NCBI GenBank assembly: GCA_018882745.1 | Contig: VFFD01000003.1 | Coordinates: 1 to 41,479, forward strand | From: Candidatus Nanopelagicaceae bacterium | Lineage (GTDB): Bacteria > Actinomycetota > Actinomycetes > Nanopelagicales > Nanopelagicaceae | DNA: 41,479 nt | Reading direction: 5' to 3' | Part shown: positions 1 through 7,111 of the stretch, piece after piece | How the letters are laid out: each line of letters starts with the position of its first letter | Position numbering within the stretch: position 1 is the first letter of the stretch | Position numbers and translations under genes: made by a program | The notes under the pieces: model-generated | Database searches by the model: none | The model's input: only the letters and a program-made list of their open reading frames with translations | Told to the model about the DNA's origin: nothing

Positions 1-218
1 GCGCTGATCGTCCTTATTGTGTAACCGCATCGGGCTGCGAGCTCCTCTTGTGTTAGCCCTAAATAGTTTCGTCTCATTACTATGGAAGAGGTTGTTACGA
101 GCACTGCGCCGGCAACGTTATGGCGCGTTAATTCTTCTGGGGAGAATCCTTCGCGAATGTTGGCAAAGTATTCAAGTAAGTCAGTACCTTCAGAATCCTT
201 GATTTCAAAGTGCTTCAT
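1..218 (-). CDS. XRE-family antitoxin (HigA-like), partial at window edge
   Basis: Reading the minus strand from an ATG at 218 gives an open frame that runs off the window after 72 codons. It starts MKHFEIKDSEGTDLLEY and near the edge carries the start of a helix-turn-helix of the XRE/Cro type (RRNYLGLTQEELAARCGYT). The ATG lies 14 bases inside the end of the upstream toxin gene, so the two are translationally coupled, toxin first, as in HigBA. XRE antitoxins of this type bind the toxin and repress their own operon. The upstream part before the HTH is about 45 residues, which fits a HigA-like protein. Only the N-terminal part is visible, so the exact subfamily is inferred. Confidence 0.75.
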   Translation of the reverse strand, partial: MKHFEIKDSEGTDLLEYFANIREGFSPEELTRHNVAGAVLVTTSSIVMRRNYLGLTQEELAARCGYTIRTIS

Positions 219-600
219 TGGTCTCCATCCATTTCTGTAGTAGTTGTCGAGCCTTTACTATTTCTCGAGATTGTCTTTCACGACTGTCATCCAGTCCCTT
301 GTTGTATCCGCTCAAAATATGTACTCCTTGAGTGAAGTCAAAACAGAGATATATCCTGATTAGGAACTTGATCTGTTGGTCGTCTGCGTATTCCTTAATG
401 CGCAATTGAAAGAGATGATCACCAAGAGGCTTTAGGTATTTGGAACCGATGATTCCAGTACCCTTTTTTGTGAGGAGAAAAGCGAAATATTTGTAAACGA
501 TTGCCCGCACCTCTGGATTCTCTTCCTGATGTAGCCAGTTCAAGAAGGGAGAGAAACCTTCCTCATCTCGATACATGACGATTTTCCATTGTGCAGACAC
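205..600 (-). CDS. RelE/HigB-type toxin (phage Gp49-like family)
   Basis: A 131-residue protein with a GTG start. It shows the Gp49/HigB pattern: an N-terminal strand (WKIVMYRDEEGFSPFLNWL), a middle block IIGSKYLKPLGDHLFQLRIKEY, and a basic C-terminal part (RERQSREIVKARQLLQKW). Members of this RelE-like family are ribosome-dependent mRNA interferases or related RNases. In the typical layout they precede an XRE antitoxin, and the next gene here is exactly that, overlapping by 14 bases. An alternative start at the internal Met9 (ATG) is possible because no strong ribosome site precedes the GTG. Family assignment is by motif and context; activity is inferred. Confidence 0.82.
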   Translation of the reverse strand: MSAQWKIVMYRDEEGFSPFLNWLHQEENPEVRAIVYKYFAFLLTKKGTGIIGSKYLKPLGDHLFQLRIKEYADDQQIKFLIRIYLCFDFTQGVHILSGYNKGLDDSRERQSREIVKARQLLQKWMETNEAL

Positions 601-755
601 ATTTGAAACCTACATTTTGTCTCCGACACAGTGAACATTCTTTCCACAGCATGGAACTAATTTAAGTTCTGCGAGGAGATTTCGGAAGTAAGTAAACAGA
701 AAAGTGTTATACGCAGAGTAGTCAGAAAAAGTAAAACGGGGAAGTAAAGAGAGCT

Positions 756-1523
756 TTACATAGGTGGAATCAAAGTATTAGCAAATATCTGCCACGCGAG
801 CGCTGATTTAGCAACAAGTGACAGAGTTATATAGGTGCGTTCACCACGAAGATATTCGCTCCATTTGCCTACCTTCTTGTATTGCAACCACTGTACGAGT
901 GCGAAAGAGTTGAAGAATAAGAAGATTGTAAGCACGATGAAATACACAAAAGCTGGAGCTGAGGTATCGCCCGGGCCACCGATGGAAAATACATAGAACA
1001 ACAACGCAATCCACGGCACGATGCCGGTAATGCAACCAAAGATGAATGGCAACCATCCGCCATTACCCGGGGTTTCGTATTTCTCTTGCAACCAACCAAA
1101 CAAGATCATGGAAGCATTAACACCAAAGATTGCAATTAACGCGGTGATATCAGCAACGCCTGTAACTTGCGCAATTAAAACAATCATTACCGATGAGCTA
1201 ATGGAGTACTCAACCCAGCGGAAGTAATTGCGTTGGGCTGCTAAACCAGCGATGTAGCGCGGGAAGAATTGTGGGCTGGCGACAATAAAGTGAGCCAGCG
1301 CAGATAATCCAAGGAAGAGAGCGACTGTTAAACCGATGGGGGTGTTAAAGAGAATGACTGAGGGAGCAAAGCTTGAACCTGGGGGACCCGCCATATACGT
1401 TGCAGTAACAGGAAGCGAAAAGTCGCTGCTGAGAGCCAGAACAGTGGCCATTTGAGCGAGATGAAGAATTCCCGCCAAGATATTTATTTTGCGAAGTCCT
1501 TGTGAAGTAATGGGTTTGCTCAT
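756..1523 (-). CDS. Heliorhodopsin
   Basis: A 255-residue seven-helix retinal protein. Its sequence closely resembles heliorhodopsin 48C12 from freshwater actinobacteria. Diagnostic features are FRWVEYSISSSVMIVLIA, with the counterion Glu105 (E107 in 48C12); the stretch FGVNASMILFGWLQEKY; FLFFNSFALVQWLQY; and SLVAKSALAWQIF, with the Schiff-base Lys239 (K241 in 48C12). The inner-side histidines His21 and His78 match H23 and H80. Heliorhodopsins sit in the membrane inverted relative to type-1 rhodopsins and show a long photocycle; their function is debated (light sensing, enzyme regulation, transport in some viruses). The ATG at 1523 is preferred over an upstream TTG (1544): it gives the family length, and a TACCGT box six bases upstream suggests a leaderless transcript. 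No retinal-synthesis gene is visible nearby. Confidence 0.97.
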   Translation of the reverse strand: MSKPITSQGLRKINILAGILHLAQMATVLALSSDFSLPVTATYMAGPPGSSFAPSVILFNTPIGLTVALFLGLSALAHFIVASPQFFPRYIAGLAAQRNYFRWVEYSISSSVMIVLIAQVTGVADITALIAIFGVNASMILFGWLQEKYETPGNGGWLPFIFGCITGIVPWIALLFYVFSIGGPGDTSAPAFVYFIVLTIFLFFNSFALVQWLQYKKVGKWSEYLRGERTYITLSLVAKSALAWQIFANTLIPPM

Positions 1524-1561
1524 GTACCCACGGTACTCCCACAAACTTCAAATACCCGTGA

Positions 1562-2629
1562 TTAGGTAAGTGTTCGACCTCTATCAAATTGCAATGGCCA
1601 GTCAATCTTTACACCAAGCTCTTCTGCGGCAGCCATCGCCCATCTCGGATTTCTAATCATTGCTCGCGCCAAGAAAGCCGCATCTGCTTTACCCGATGTG
1701 ATGATCTCTTCGGCTTGCTTTGCTTCAGTAATCAAACCCACTGCTGATGTTGGAATCCCAGCTTGTGCGCGTATTGCTTCTGCAAAAGGAACCTGAAAAC
1801 CAGGAACCGCCTTAATCGGCGCATTATGAAGATTTCCGCCACTTGATACATCTACGAGATCAACGCCCAAATCCTTCATCAACTTCGATAGTTCAATCGA
1901 TTCCTCAATCGTCCAACCTTCGGGGACCCAATCGCTAGCACTGATGCGTACAAATAAAGGCATGGAGTCTGGGATTACCCGACGCACTTCCTTAATAGTC
2001 TCAAGTAAGAAGCGAACTCGATTCTCAAATGAGCCGCCATATTCATCTGTGCGTTGGTTACTTAGTGGTGAATAGAACTGGTGAAATAAATATCCATGTG
2101 CTGCATGTATTTCTACAACATCAAACCCAGCATTAACAGCGCGAAGAGCAGCAGAAGCAAAAGCCCCCACCAAATCCTTAATCTCATTGATACTCAACGC
2201 ATGGGGCTCCAGCATCCCGTGATACGGCAAGGCAGAAGCTGAAACCGGAGTCCATCCACCTTCCGAAGGTGAAGCAATGCGGTGATCATCCCAAGGCAAC
2301 ATCGTTGAAGCTTTTCGTCCTGCGTGCGCGAGCTGGATGCCCATCTTCACATTATGGGAATGTGCAAAATCATTCATCTCGCGGAACGCATTTACTTTTA
2401 CATCGGTCTCCATTGATGGACAACCAATGGAAATTCGCCCCTCAGGCACAACTCCTGAAGCTTCAGCCATAATCAAACCCGGCGCTCCTGTTGCAAACGA
2501 CATCAAATGTCCGCGATGCCACGCACCGATCAGCCCATCGTGTGCGGAGTATTGGCACATCGGTGAAACCCAAACCCGATTTTGAAATGTCACACCACGA
2601 AGTGTTAGCGGATCAAATAAATGTGCCAA
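1562..2629 (-). CDS. Old Yellow Enzyme family NADPH dehydrogenase (YqjM/NamA-like)
   Basis: An FMN-dependent ene-reductase of the YqjM class, which reduces activated C=C bonds of enones, nitro compounds or quinones with NADPH. With a TTG start at 2629 it is 355 residues; YqjM is about 338. Visible motifs are SPMCQYSA, with the redox-tuning Cys25, EIHAAHGYLFHQF, with the substrate-binding His175 and His178, LSNQRTDEYGGSFENR, and the C-terminal phosphate-binding FLARAMIRNPRW. An upstream in-frame TTG (2683) would add 18 residues, VGRLPNLTRVIRNESS, that do not resemble the family, so the inner start before AHLFDPLTLRG is chosen. It is divergent from the SOUL gene, with a 76-base spacer that must hold both promoters. 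Its own 3' end lies 38 bases from the heliorhodopsin start on the same strand, so co-transcription is possible. Confidence 0.92.
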   Translation of the reverse strand: MAHLFDPLTLRGVTFQNRVWVSPMCQYSAHDGLIGAWHRGHLMSFATGAPGLIMAEASGVVPEGRISIGCPSMETDVKVNAFREMNDFAHSHNVKMGIQLAHAGRKASTMLPWDDHRIASPSEGGWTPVSASALPYHGMLEPHALSINEIKDLVGAFASAALRAVNAGFDVVEIHAAHGYLFHQFYSPLSNQRTDEYGGSFENRVRFLLETIKEVRRVIPDSMPLFVRISASDWVPEGWTIEESIELSKLMKDLGVDLVDVSSGGNLHNAPIKAVPGFQVPFAEAIRAQAGIPTSAVGLITEAKQAEEIITSGKADAAFLARAMIRNPRWAMAAAEELGVKIDWPLQFDRGRTLT

Positions 2630-2705
2630 GGAACTCTCATTTCTTATAACTCTTGTGAGATTTGGAAGTCTACCAACCAGCAAAACTAACCACTAACCTA
2701 ATGCA

Positions 2706-3203
2706 ATGACAGAGCGCCAAAAGTTCGACCTCGTAAAGCGAATCGATAATATCGAGATTCGTCGCTATCGCCCCTGCGTTATGGCCGATGTCATCGTTGA
2801 TGCCTCTTATGCCGACGCAGGAAGCCTAGGTTTCCGCCCACTTGTCACCTACATCTCTCAAAACCAGATCGCAATGACCGCTCCAGTTCTACAGGAACAA
2901 CTCCACACAAACTCTTGGGTTGTCTCTTTTGTGATGCCAGATGGAATGAAACTTGATGATCTTCCTTTACCGAAGAATCAGAACGTCACACTTCGAAAAG
3001 TTAATGAACACACTGCGGCTGCGCTTGGCTTTAGCGGTATGACGACCGAAGCAAAACTTCACCAGAAAGAAGCTGAACTGCGTACTGGGCTTGCCAATGC
3101 ACAGCTTTCTCCGACAGGCCCTTTGAGAATCGCACGCTTTGATCCACCCTGGAAGCCAGGATTTCTCCGCCACAACGAAGTCATCATCCCCATCCAGGAG
3201 TAA
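2706..3203 (+). CDS. SOUL family haem-binding protein
   Basis: A 165-residue protein with the SOUL/HBP fold: IEIRRYRPCVMADV at the N terminus, QIAMTAPV in the centre, and the C-terminal DPPWKPGFLRHNEVIIPI. Proteins of this family bind haem or tetrapyrroles in eukaryotes; bacterial roles are poorly known. No signal peptide, so it is probably cytosolic. A TAACCT hexamer at 2694-2699 lies exactly six bases before the ATG and there is no ribosome site, the pattern of a leaderless actinobacterial mRNA. The prenyltransferase gene follows after 21 bases in the same direction but has its own such box. A link with heliorhodopsin (shared tetrapyrrole or photosensitiser handling) is only speculation. 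Confidence 0.92.
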   Translation: MTERQKFDLVKRIDNIEIRRYRPCVMADVIVDASYADAGSLGFRPLVTYISQNQIAMTAPVLQEQLHTNSWVVSFVMPDGMKLDDLPLPKNQNVTLRKVNEHTAAALGFSGMTTEAKLHQKEAELRTGLANAQLSPTGPLRIARFDPPWKPGFLRHNEVIIPIQE

Positions 3204-3224
3204 TCAACGCCTTAGATTCCTACT

Positions 3225-3875
3225 ATGACAAAGTTCAAAGGACTTCTCAAAGCATCACACTTTGGACCAACTCTTATCGTCACCACCATCTCATTTCTCT
3301 TTGCCACCTATTACTGGTGGGAAGGCCCGGCATATGTCATTGCCTTTGGCGTTTTCACTGGGCAACTTGTTGTGGGATGGAGCAACGATCTCTATGACTA
3401 CAACGATGACCTTCGCCACCAACGCATAAAGAAACCACTAGTTTCGGGGCAAGTAACAAAAGAGTCTTTACAGAAATGGCTCCGCTTCATGGTGCCATTT
3501 TCATTCTTTGCCAATCTCGCTGGCCCACTCGGGATAAAAGGCGGACTTGTTTACATGCTCGGAATTGCATGCGGAGTTGCATATAACTTCTACTTTAAAT
3601 TCTCGCCTCTATCGCCGCTTCCATATGCCATCGCATTTGCGGCACTTCCTTCCTCCATCGCAATCTCAAAAGAGATCTCTCCACCAACTTGGATGTGGCT
3701 CGGGGGAGCGCTTTTTGGGATGGCGGCACATTTCATTAATGTCATCAAAGATATGAAAGAAGATCACGTCAGCGGCATAAACGGATTGCCACAAAAACTC
3801 GGTACTAAAGGCTCGATAATTGCAGCCATCATTCTGATTGCTCTCGGGATTACAACACTCTTGTTATTTCTTTAA
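3225..3875 (+). CDS. UbiA-family membrane prenyltransferase
   Basis: A 216-residue polytopic membrane protein with the two aspartate motifs of UbiA prenyltransferases: NDxxDxxxD at residues 54-62 (NDLYDYNDD) and DxxxD at 176-180 (DMKED), which bind Mg-diphosphate of an isoprenyl donor. It is shorter than UbiA or MenA (about 290), with roughly six to seven hydrophobic segments, so the acceptor substrate cannot be named. Relatives attach polyprenyl chains to quinone heads, haem, chlorophyll or carotenoid ends. Start: ATG with TAGATT exactly six bases upstream (3213-3218), a leaderless pattern. It follows the SOUL gene closely, which hints at tetrapyrrole or quinone metabolism. Ends 40 bases before the unusual tRNA hairpin. 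Confidence 0.85.
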   Translation: MTKFKGLLKASHFGPTLIVTTISFLFATYYWWEGPAYVIAFGVFTGQLVVGWSNDLYDYNDDLRHQRIKKPLVSGQVTKESLQKWLRFMVPFSFFANLAGPLGIKGGLVYMLGIACGVAYNFYFKFSPLSPLPYAIAFAALPSSIAISKEISPPTWMWLGGALFGMAAHFINVIKDMKEDHVSGINGLPQKLGTKGSIIAAIILIALGITTLLLFL

Positions 3876-3915
3876 CAGCCAAACGTTCTCCAGAAATAAT
3901 CAATCAAAAATATTT

Positions 3916-3952
3916 GAGGCAGTTTGCGTAGTTAAGTTTCGCAAACTGCCTC
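3916..3952 (+). repeat. 13-bp perfect inverted repeat covering the tRNA 5' end
   Basis: Left arm 3916-3928 (GAGGCAGTTTGCG) and right arm 3940-3952 are perfect reverse complements with an 11-base loop; a G-T and an A-T pair extend the stem to 15. The right arm includes the first five bases of the following tRNA (3948-3952), so the transcript could pair either as this hairpin or as the tRNA acceptor stem. No U-run follows, so it is not an ordinary terminator of the upstream gene. Confidence 0.85.
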
Positions 3953-4020
3953 GATAGCTCAATGGATAGAGCGCCCACCCGCTAAGTGGGAGGTTATCGG
4001 ATCGAGGCCGATTTGGGGCA
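3948..4020 (+). tRNA. Unusual tRNA, anticodon GCU, tRNA-Arg-like body
   Basis: A 73-nt cloverleaf can be drawn. Acceptor is 3948-3954 with 4013-4019 (two G-U pairs), D-arm GCTC/GAGC with loop AATGGATA, anticodon stem CCCAC/GTGGG with loop CCGCTAA, a five-base variable loop, T-stem ATCGG/CCGAT, discriminator A4020, no encoded CCA. The anticodon reads GCT (Ser AGC/AGU), but a serine tRNA should have a long variable arm and G73. The A in the D-loop (A20 type), C35, U36 and A73 are arginine identity elements instead. Base 33 is C rather than the near-universal U, and the T-loop starts A-T-C rather than T-T-C. It may be a decayed tRNA-Arg copy, a regulatory tRNA-like structure, or a true odd decoder. 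Confidence 0.6.
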
Positions 4021-4026
4021 GAAAAA

Positions 4027-4061
4027 CTTAGAGAGACTCCTTAGCGAAGAGTCTCTCTAAG
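4027..4061 (+). terminator. 13-bp perfect hairpin downstream of the odd tRNA
   Basis: Arms 4027-4039 (CTTAGAGAGACTC) and 4049-4061 are perfect reverse complements with a nine-base loop. On the plus strand it directly follows the tRNA and could be a 3' processing or stop signal, but no U-run follows. On the minus strand it is followed by five T (4022-4026), so an intrinsic terminator would work better in that direction. Strand of use is uncertain. Confidence 0.6.
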
Positions 4062-4117
4062 ACACTAATCGAATACTCTGCGTATAACTCTTCGAAAAAA
4101 CAATCTAGACTCTCAAT

Positions 4118-4849
4118 ATGCGCGGATCACTCGCACTTGTTGGCTCAGGTGAATTCCTCCCCATCATGGCTGATTTTGAAAAATCACTTATCAACGATGG
4201 CGTGAAAAACAATAAACAACCCACCTATGTTCAAATCCCCACCGCAGCAGGACAAGAAAGCCCCGAACGCCTCAAATACTGGGAGCAGCTCGGCAATAAA
4301 CAAGCTGAACTTCTACAGGTAACGCCACACTTTCTCCCCATCTTCACCCGAGAAGATGCGCATAATCCAGAATTCGTAAAACAGATCGAGAACTCAGCGC
4401 TGATGTATATGTCAGGCGGCGACCCCCACTACCTTGCTAATTCATTAATTGATACTCCGGTATGGAACGCCATTTACAAAAACTGGCAGACCGGCGCATC
4501 ACTCGCAGGATGCAGCGCTGGCGCCATGGCGATGTGTACTGAAATTCCAAACTTCCGCTTCACTAAACGCGAACCAACTCCAGGCCTCAACATCCTTCCC
4601 AACCTACGAGTAATCCCACACTTCGATAAATTCTTTAAATGGATTCCTGATAGCGCTGCAAAAGTTCTCATGAATGCCCCAGAAAACTCCATGCTCTTAG
4701 GTATCGATGAACTTACTGCTCTAGTGAGACGCAGCAACGAAACCCACTGGATCGTTCAAGGCGAAGCAAAAGTCCACATACTGCAAGGCGCGCCTAATCA
4801 AGAGTTACTTCATGGCGATCAAGTAGAACTCTTGCCACTCTTCACTTAA
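4118..4849 (+). CDS. Peptidase S51 / type 1 glutamine amidotransferase-like protein
   Basis: A 243-residue protein of the cyanophycinase/dipeptidase E (S51) type. It opens with GSLALVGSGEF, has YVQIPTAAGQESPERLKYW and LMYMSGGDPHYLANSL, and carries the nucleophile elbow GCSAGAMAM, with the serine near residue 132. Known family members cut aspartyl dipeptides or cyanophycin. The protein could instead be one of the many uncharacterised class I amidotransferase-like members. Cytosolic, no signal peptide. Start: ATG with TAGACT exactly six bases upstream (4106-4111), a leaderless pattern. The ion-channel gene starts nine bases after its stop, and that stop forms part of the next gene's candidate -10 box. 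Confidence 0.85.
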   Translation: MRGSLALVGSGEFLPIMADFEKSLINDGVKNNKQPTYVQIPTAAGQESPERLKYWEQLGNKQAELLQVTPHFLPIFTREDAHNPEFVKQIENSALMYMSGGDPHYLANSLIDTPVWNAIYKNWQTGASLAGCSAGAMAMCTEIPNFRFTKREPTPGLNILPNLRVIPHFDKFFKWIPDSAAKVLMNAPENSMLLGIDELTALVRRSNETHWIVQGEAKVHILQGAPNQELLHGDQVELLPLFT

Positions 4850-4858
4850 CCTTCCCCA

Positions 4859-5731
4859 ATGCAATCGAGCTCCCAGATGGAAATTGCGCCCTGGAGAATC
4901 CGTTCTCTCACCAAGCTTGTCTATTCCCAACCCTTTGAATTGCTCATCGCTTTTGTCATTCTCATTAACGCAACATCTCTTGCCATCCTCACGATGCCAG
5001 ATCTTGATCCCCAAATCCGCGAAGCTTGTGAGCAAATCGATCTCATCTGCTTCGCAATTTACGGAACAGAATTAGTTCTCCGCATTCTTTCCTATGGCAA
5101 GAAACCTTGGATGTTCTTCAAACAAGGCTGGAACATCTTCGATTTCGTTGTTATTGCAGCGTCACCACTTCTTTCTGGTCAGACCGCAGTCCTTCGTCTC
5201 CTCAGACTTCTCCGCCTCGTGCGCATCTTCCGCTTTCTTCCGGAAGTTCGCGTACTGACTACATCCATCATTCGCTCACTCCCACCACTAATGAGCCTCG
5301 CGGTTCTCATCTTTGTTGCACTCTTCATGTACGGAATGCTCGGCCATTATTTATTCGGCCCCGATGACGCGGATAACTGGGGCAGCATCACTCGCGCAAT
5401 GACAAGCCTCTTCATTCTTCTCACCTTAGAAAACTTCCCGAATTACCTCGAAGCCGGTGTCGCCGTTAGCCCTTGGGCGCTTCCTTATTTTCTTTCTTAC
5501 GTCTTCGTCGTTGTCTTCACCGTTCTTAACGTCCTCATCGGTGTTGTCTTAAACGCGATGGATGAAGCCCGTGAAGAAAACCGCCAACGCACCATCCGTA
5601 TGAATCAACTCTCTGAAATCGTCGACGATGTCGAGTCCATGACCGTGGATGGCAAGATTTCTAACGAAGAACTACAGCAACTCAAGAAAAAAGTAGCCGA
5701 GATGGAGCGTTTACTAGAAGAAGGAAAGTAA
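4859..5731 (+). CDS. Voltage-gated cation channel (NaChBac-like six-helix subunit)
   Basis: A 290-residue single-domain, six-transmembrane channel subunit that would assemble as a tetramer. S4 carries arginines every third residue (R113, R116, R119, R122, R125 in LRLLRLLRLVRIFRF), the voltage sensor. S5-pore-S6 runs from about 140 to 245, with the selectivity filter TLENFPNY (residues 189-196), where Glu191 aligns with the TLESW glutamate ring of NaChBac. The C-terminal 45 residues form a cytoplasmic coiled coil (LQQLKKKVAEMERLLEEG), usual for bacterial Nav tetramerisation. Whether it prefers Na or Ca cannot be told: Asn-Phe-Pro follows the Glu instead of Ser-Trp. Start ATG has TAACCT six bases upstream (4847-4852). 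Convergent with the YqhA gene, only three bases between stops. Confidence 0.93.
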   Translation: MQSSSQMEIAPWRIRSLTKLVYSQPFELLIAFVILINATSLAILTMPDLDPQIREACEQIDLICFAIYGTELVLRILSYGKKPWMFFKQGWNIFDFVVIAASPLLSGQTAVLRLLRLLRLVRIFRFLPEVRVLTTSIIRSLPPLMSLAVLIFVALFMYGMLGHYLFGPDDADNWGSITRAMTSLFILLTLENFPNYLEAGVAVSPWALPYFLSYVFVVVFTVLNVLIGVVLNAMDEAREENRQRTIRMNQLSEIVDDVESMTVDGKISNEELQQLKKKVAEMERLLEEGK

Positions 5732-5734
5732 CCC

Positions 5735-6193
5735 TTACTTCTCTTTCTTCGTCGCAAAAGCAAAAATCGCGAGCCCCACAACCAAGGCCCCCGCACCGAC
5801 TCCATACGAAATCACATCAGAAGCGCGATTTGAATCCACAAATACGCCCACAAATACCACCGCAACGATCGCCACTACAACGCCAATCAACTTCGACTTC
5901 AAATCATCCAAGTCATATACCCGCAACCATTGGGGCACATCTAAATCCGCATCAATAAATAACTCGTAAAGTCCATATCCAATAACCAATAACACCGTGC
6001 CCAACAAGATCGCATCCACGGCCGTGAGCACTTCAACAATGGTTTCTTTCAATCCATACCCATTAGAAACTGAATCAATAACTGCCATCAACATCGCCCA
6101 AGAACCTTGAGCCATAAGTAACAAAGCTCCGATAATCGAAGCAATCGCAGGAACAAAGACCGCGTACCGAGTCAACCCCATAATTCGTTTCAT
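5735..6193 (-). CDS. YqhA/UPF0114 family membrane protein
   Basis: A 152-residue membrane protein with four hydrophobic segments. It matches the UPF0114/YqhA pattern: RYAVFVPAIASIIGALLL at the start, VLTAVDAILLGTVLLVIGYGLYELFID in the middle, the loop DVPQWLRVYDLDDLKSKL, and a final hydrophobic pair. Function is unknown; the family is widespread in the bacterial inner membrane. The start at 6193 (ATG with GGGG eight bases upstream) is chosen over an in-frame ATG at 6262. The extra 23 residues, rich in Arg, Ser and Asp, are unlike the family's N terminus. The gene converges on the ion-channel gene. Confidence 0.85.
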   Translation of the reverse strand: MKRIMGLTRYAVFVPAIASIIGALLLMAQGSWAMLMAVIDSVSNGYGLKETIVEVLTAVDAILLGTVLLVIGYGLYELFIDADLDVPQWLRVYDLDDLKSKLIGVVVAIVAVVFVGVFVDSNRASDVISYGVGAGALVVGLAIFAFATKKEK

Positions 6194-6280
6194 ATCGCCC
6201 CTGATGCTACTCCTGCCCAAATCTCGAGAGTCCTTAGCAAGGAATCTCTTCATAACAATCAAAAAAGTTACCCTGAGGTT

Positions 6281-6541
6281 CTACCTGTCCTGGCGCCCTT
6301 CCGCCGATAAGTTCCGTTGCGTTGAGCAATCACCCACCTTGAAATTCTCCGGATCGCCAACTCCAGGAGCTAGCGCATGACGCATGAGCAATACATAACC
6401 CCGTGGATTTGTTCCTTTCAACTTATCCCAGACCGCCAAATCCCGTGCTACTGCTTGTTGCGGAAAGAGAGATGCCAGAAGCACCGCAATCAATGGAATT
6501 ACAACTCGGCGCACAACGCTCCCTCTATTTCCCAAAGCCAT
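6281..6541 (-). pseudogene. Histidine phosphatase family protein, truncated
   Basis: An 86-residue frame with a signal peptide (VVIPLIAVLLASLFPQQAVA) followed by the start of a histidine phosphatase domain: YVLLMRHALAPGVGDPENF, with the catalytic RHA, and the family block DCSTQRNLSAEGR. It stops three residues later, whereas functional relatives continue for about 100 more residues and supply the second catalytic histidine. The sequence after the TAG has no matching continuation in any frame that I can see, so the 3' part seems deleted rather than frameshifted. Probably an exported phosphatase remnant. A short functional peptide cannot be excluded. Confidence 0.75.
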
Positions 6542-6610
6542 AAATCAAATCCAACCCCAAAAATGTTAACTGCTCAAACCAGCCTGTAGTTTTTCTTCAT
6601 GATTTTTAAC

Positions 6611-7111
6611 TCAACCTTCATCCCGCATTTCGGGAACGTTTATATAGAAGTCTGAAACATCCCAACCGCCAACATTTGAATATCCAGCCAAAACGGGCTT
6701 TTGGGTTTCAAATGTGAAGTCTGTAAGAAAGTAACTCTTGCCATCCGTCTTCAGATTTGTAAGTGTTACATCAGCCAAAGCTTCATGTCGTGTCCCGGAA
6801 GCACAGTCTGGCTCACAATCATTTATTGAATATCTTCCACGACCAGATGCCCCTTCTGTGCTCCATGAGTCCCACTGGATATCAAAAACAGCTTCGCCAA
6901 AATCAGCACAGTTTGGAGTGGACTCACTCGGCTTCTGAACTATTAACTCGCAAACAAATGTATAAACGTCATCCGGTGCAATTCCCGAAACATCATCAAC
7001 TATTTCCAGGTTGAAACCCTCGTTAGTACTCCGATCTCCATCGTTGACTTGAGTTGATGGGCTCGAACACCCGGCTAACATGACAACCAGAATAAAAAAT
7101 AATCTAAGCAT
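6611..7111 (-). CDS. Lipoprotein of unknown function
   Basis: A 166-residue protein with a short signal peptide and a lipobox (LRLFFILVVMLAGC, Cys15), so it is likely a surface-anchored lipoprotein. The mature part is acidic, contains several further cysteines (FVCEL, NCADFG, NDCEPDCASG) that could form disulphides outside the cell, and looks beta-rich. I do not recognise the family. Its ATG overlaps the end of the upstream TPR gene by eight bases, so the two are translationally coupled and probably act together. Low-level similarity to extracellular immunoglobulin-like domains is possible but not shown. Confidence 0.7.
   Translation of the reverse strand: MLRLFFILVVMLAGCSSPSTQVNDGDRSTNEGFNLEIVDDVSGIAPDDVYTFVCELIVQKPSESTPNCADFGEAVFDIQWDSWSTEGASGRGRYSINDCEPDCASGTRHEALADVTLTNLKTDGKSYFLTDFTFETQKPVLAGYSNVGGWDVSDFYINVPEMRDEG

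Noticed and set aside
17-202. Plus-strand ORF of 61 residues at the window start
   Set aside because: Shadow of the XRE antitoxin on the minus strand.
841-1605. Several ORFs over the heliorhodopsin gene
   Set aside because: Frame shadows without family features.
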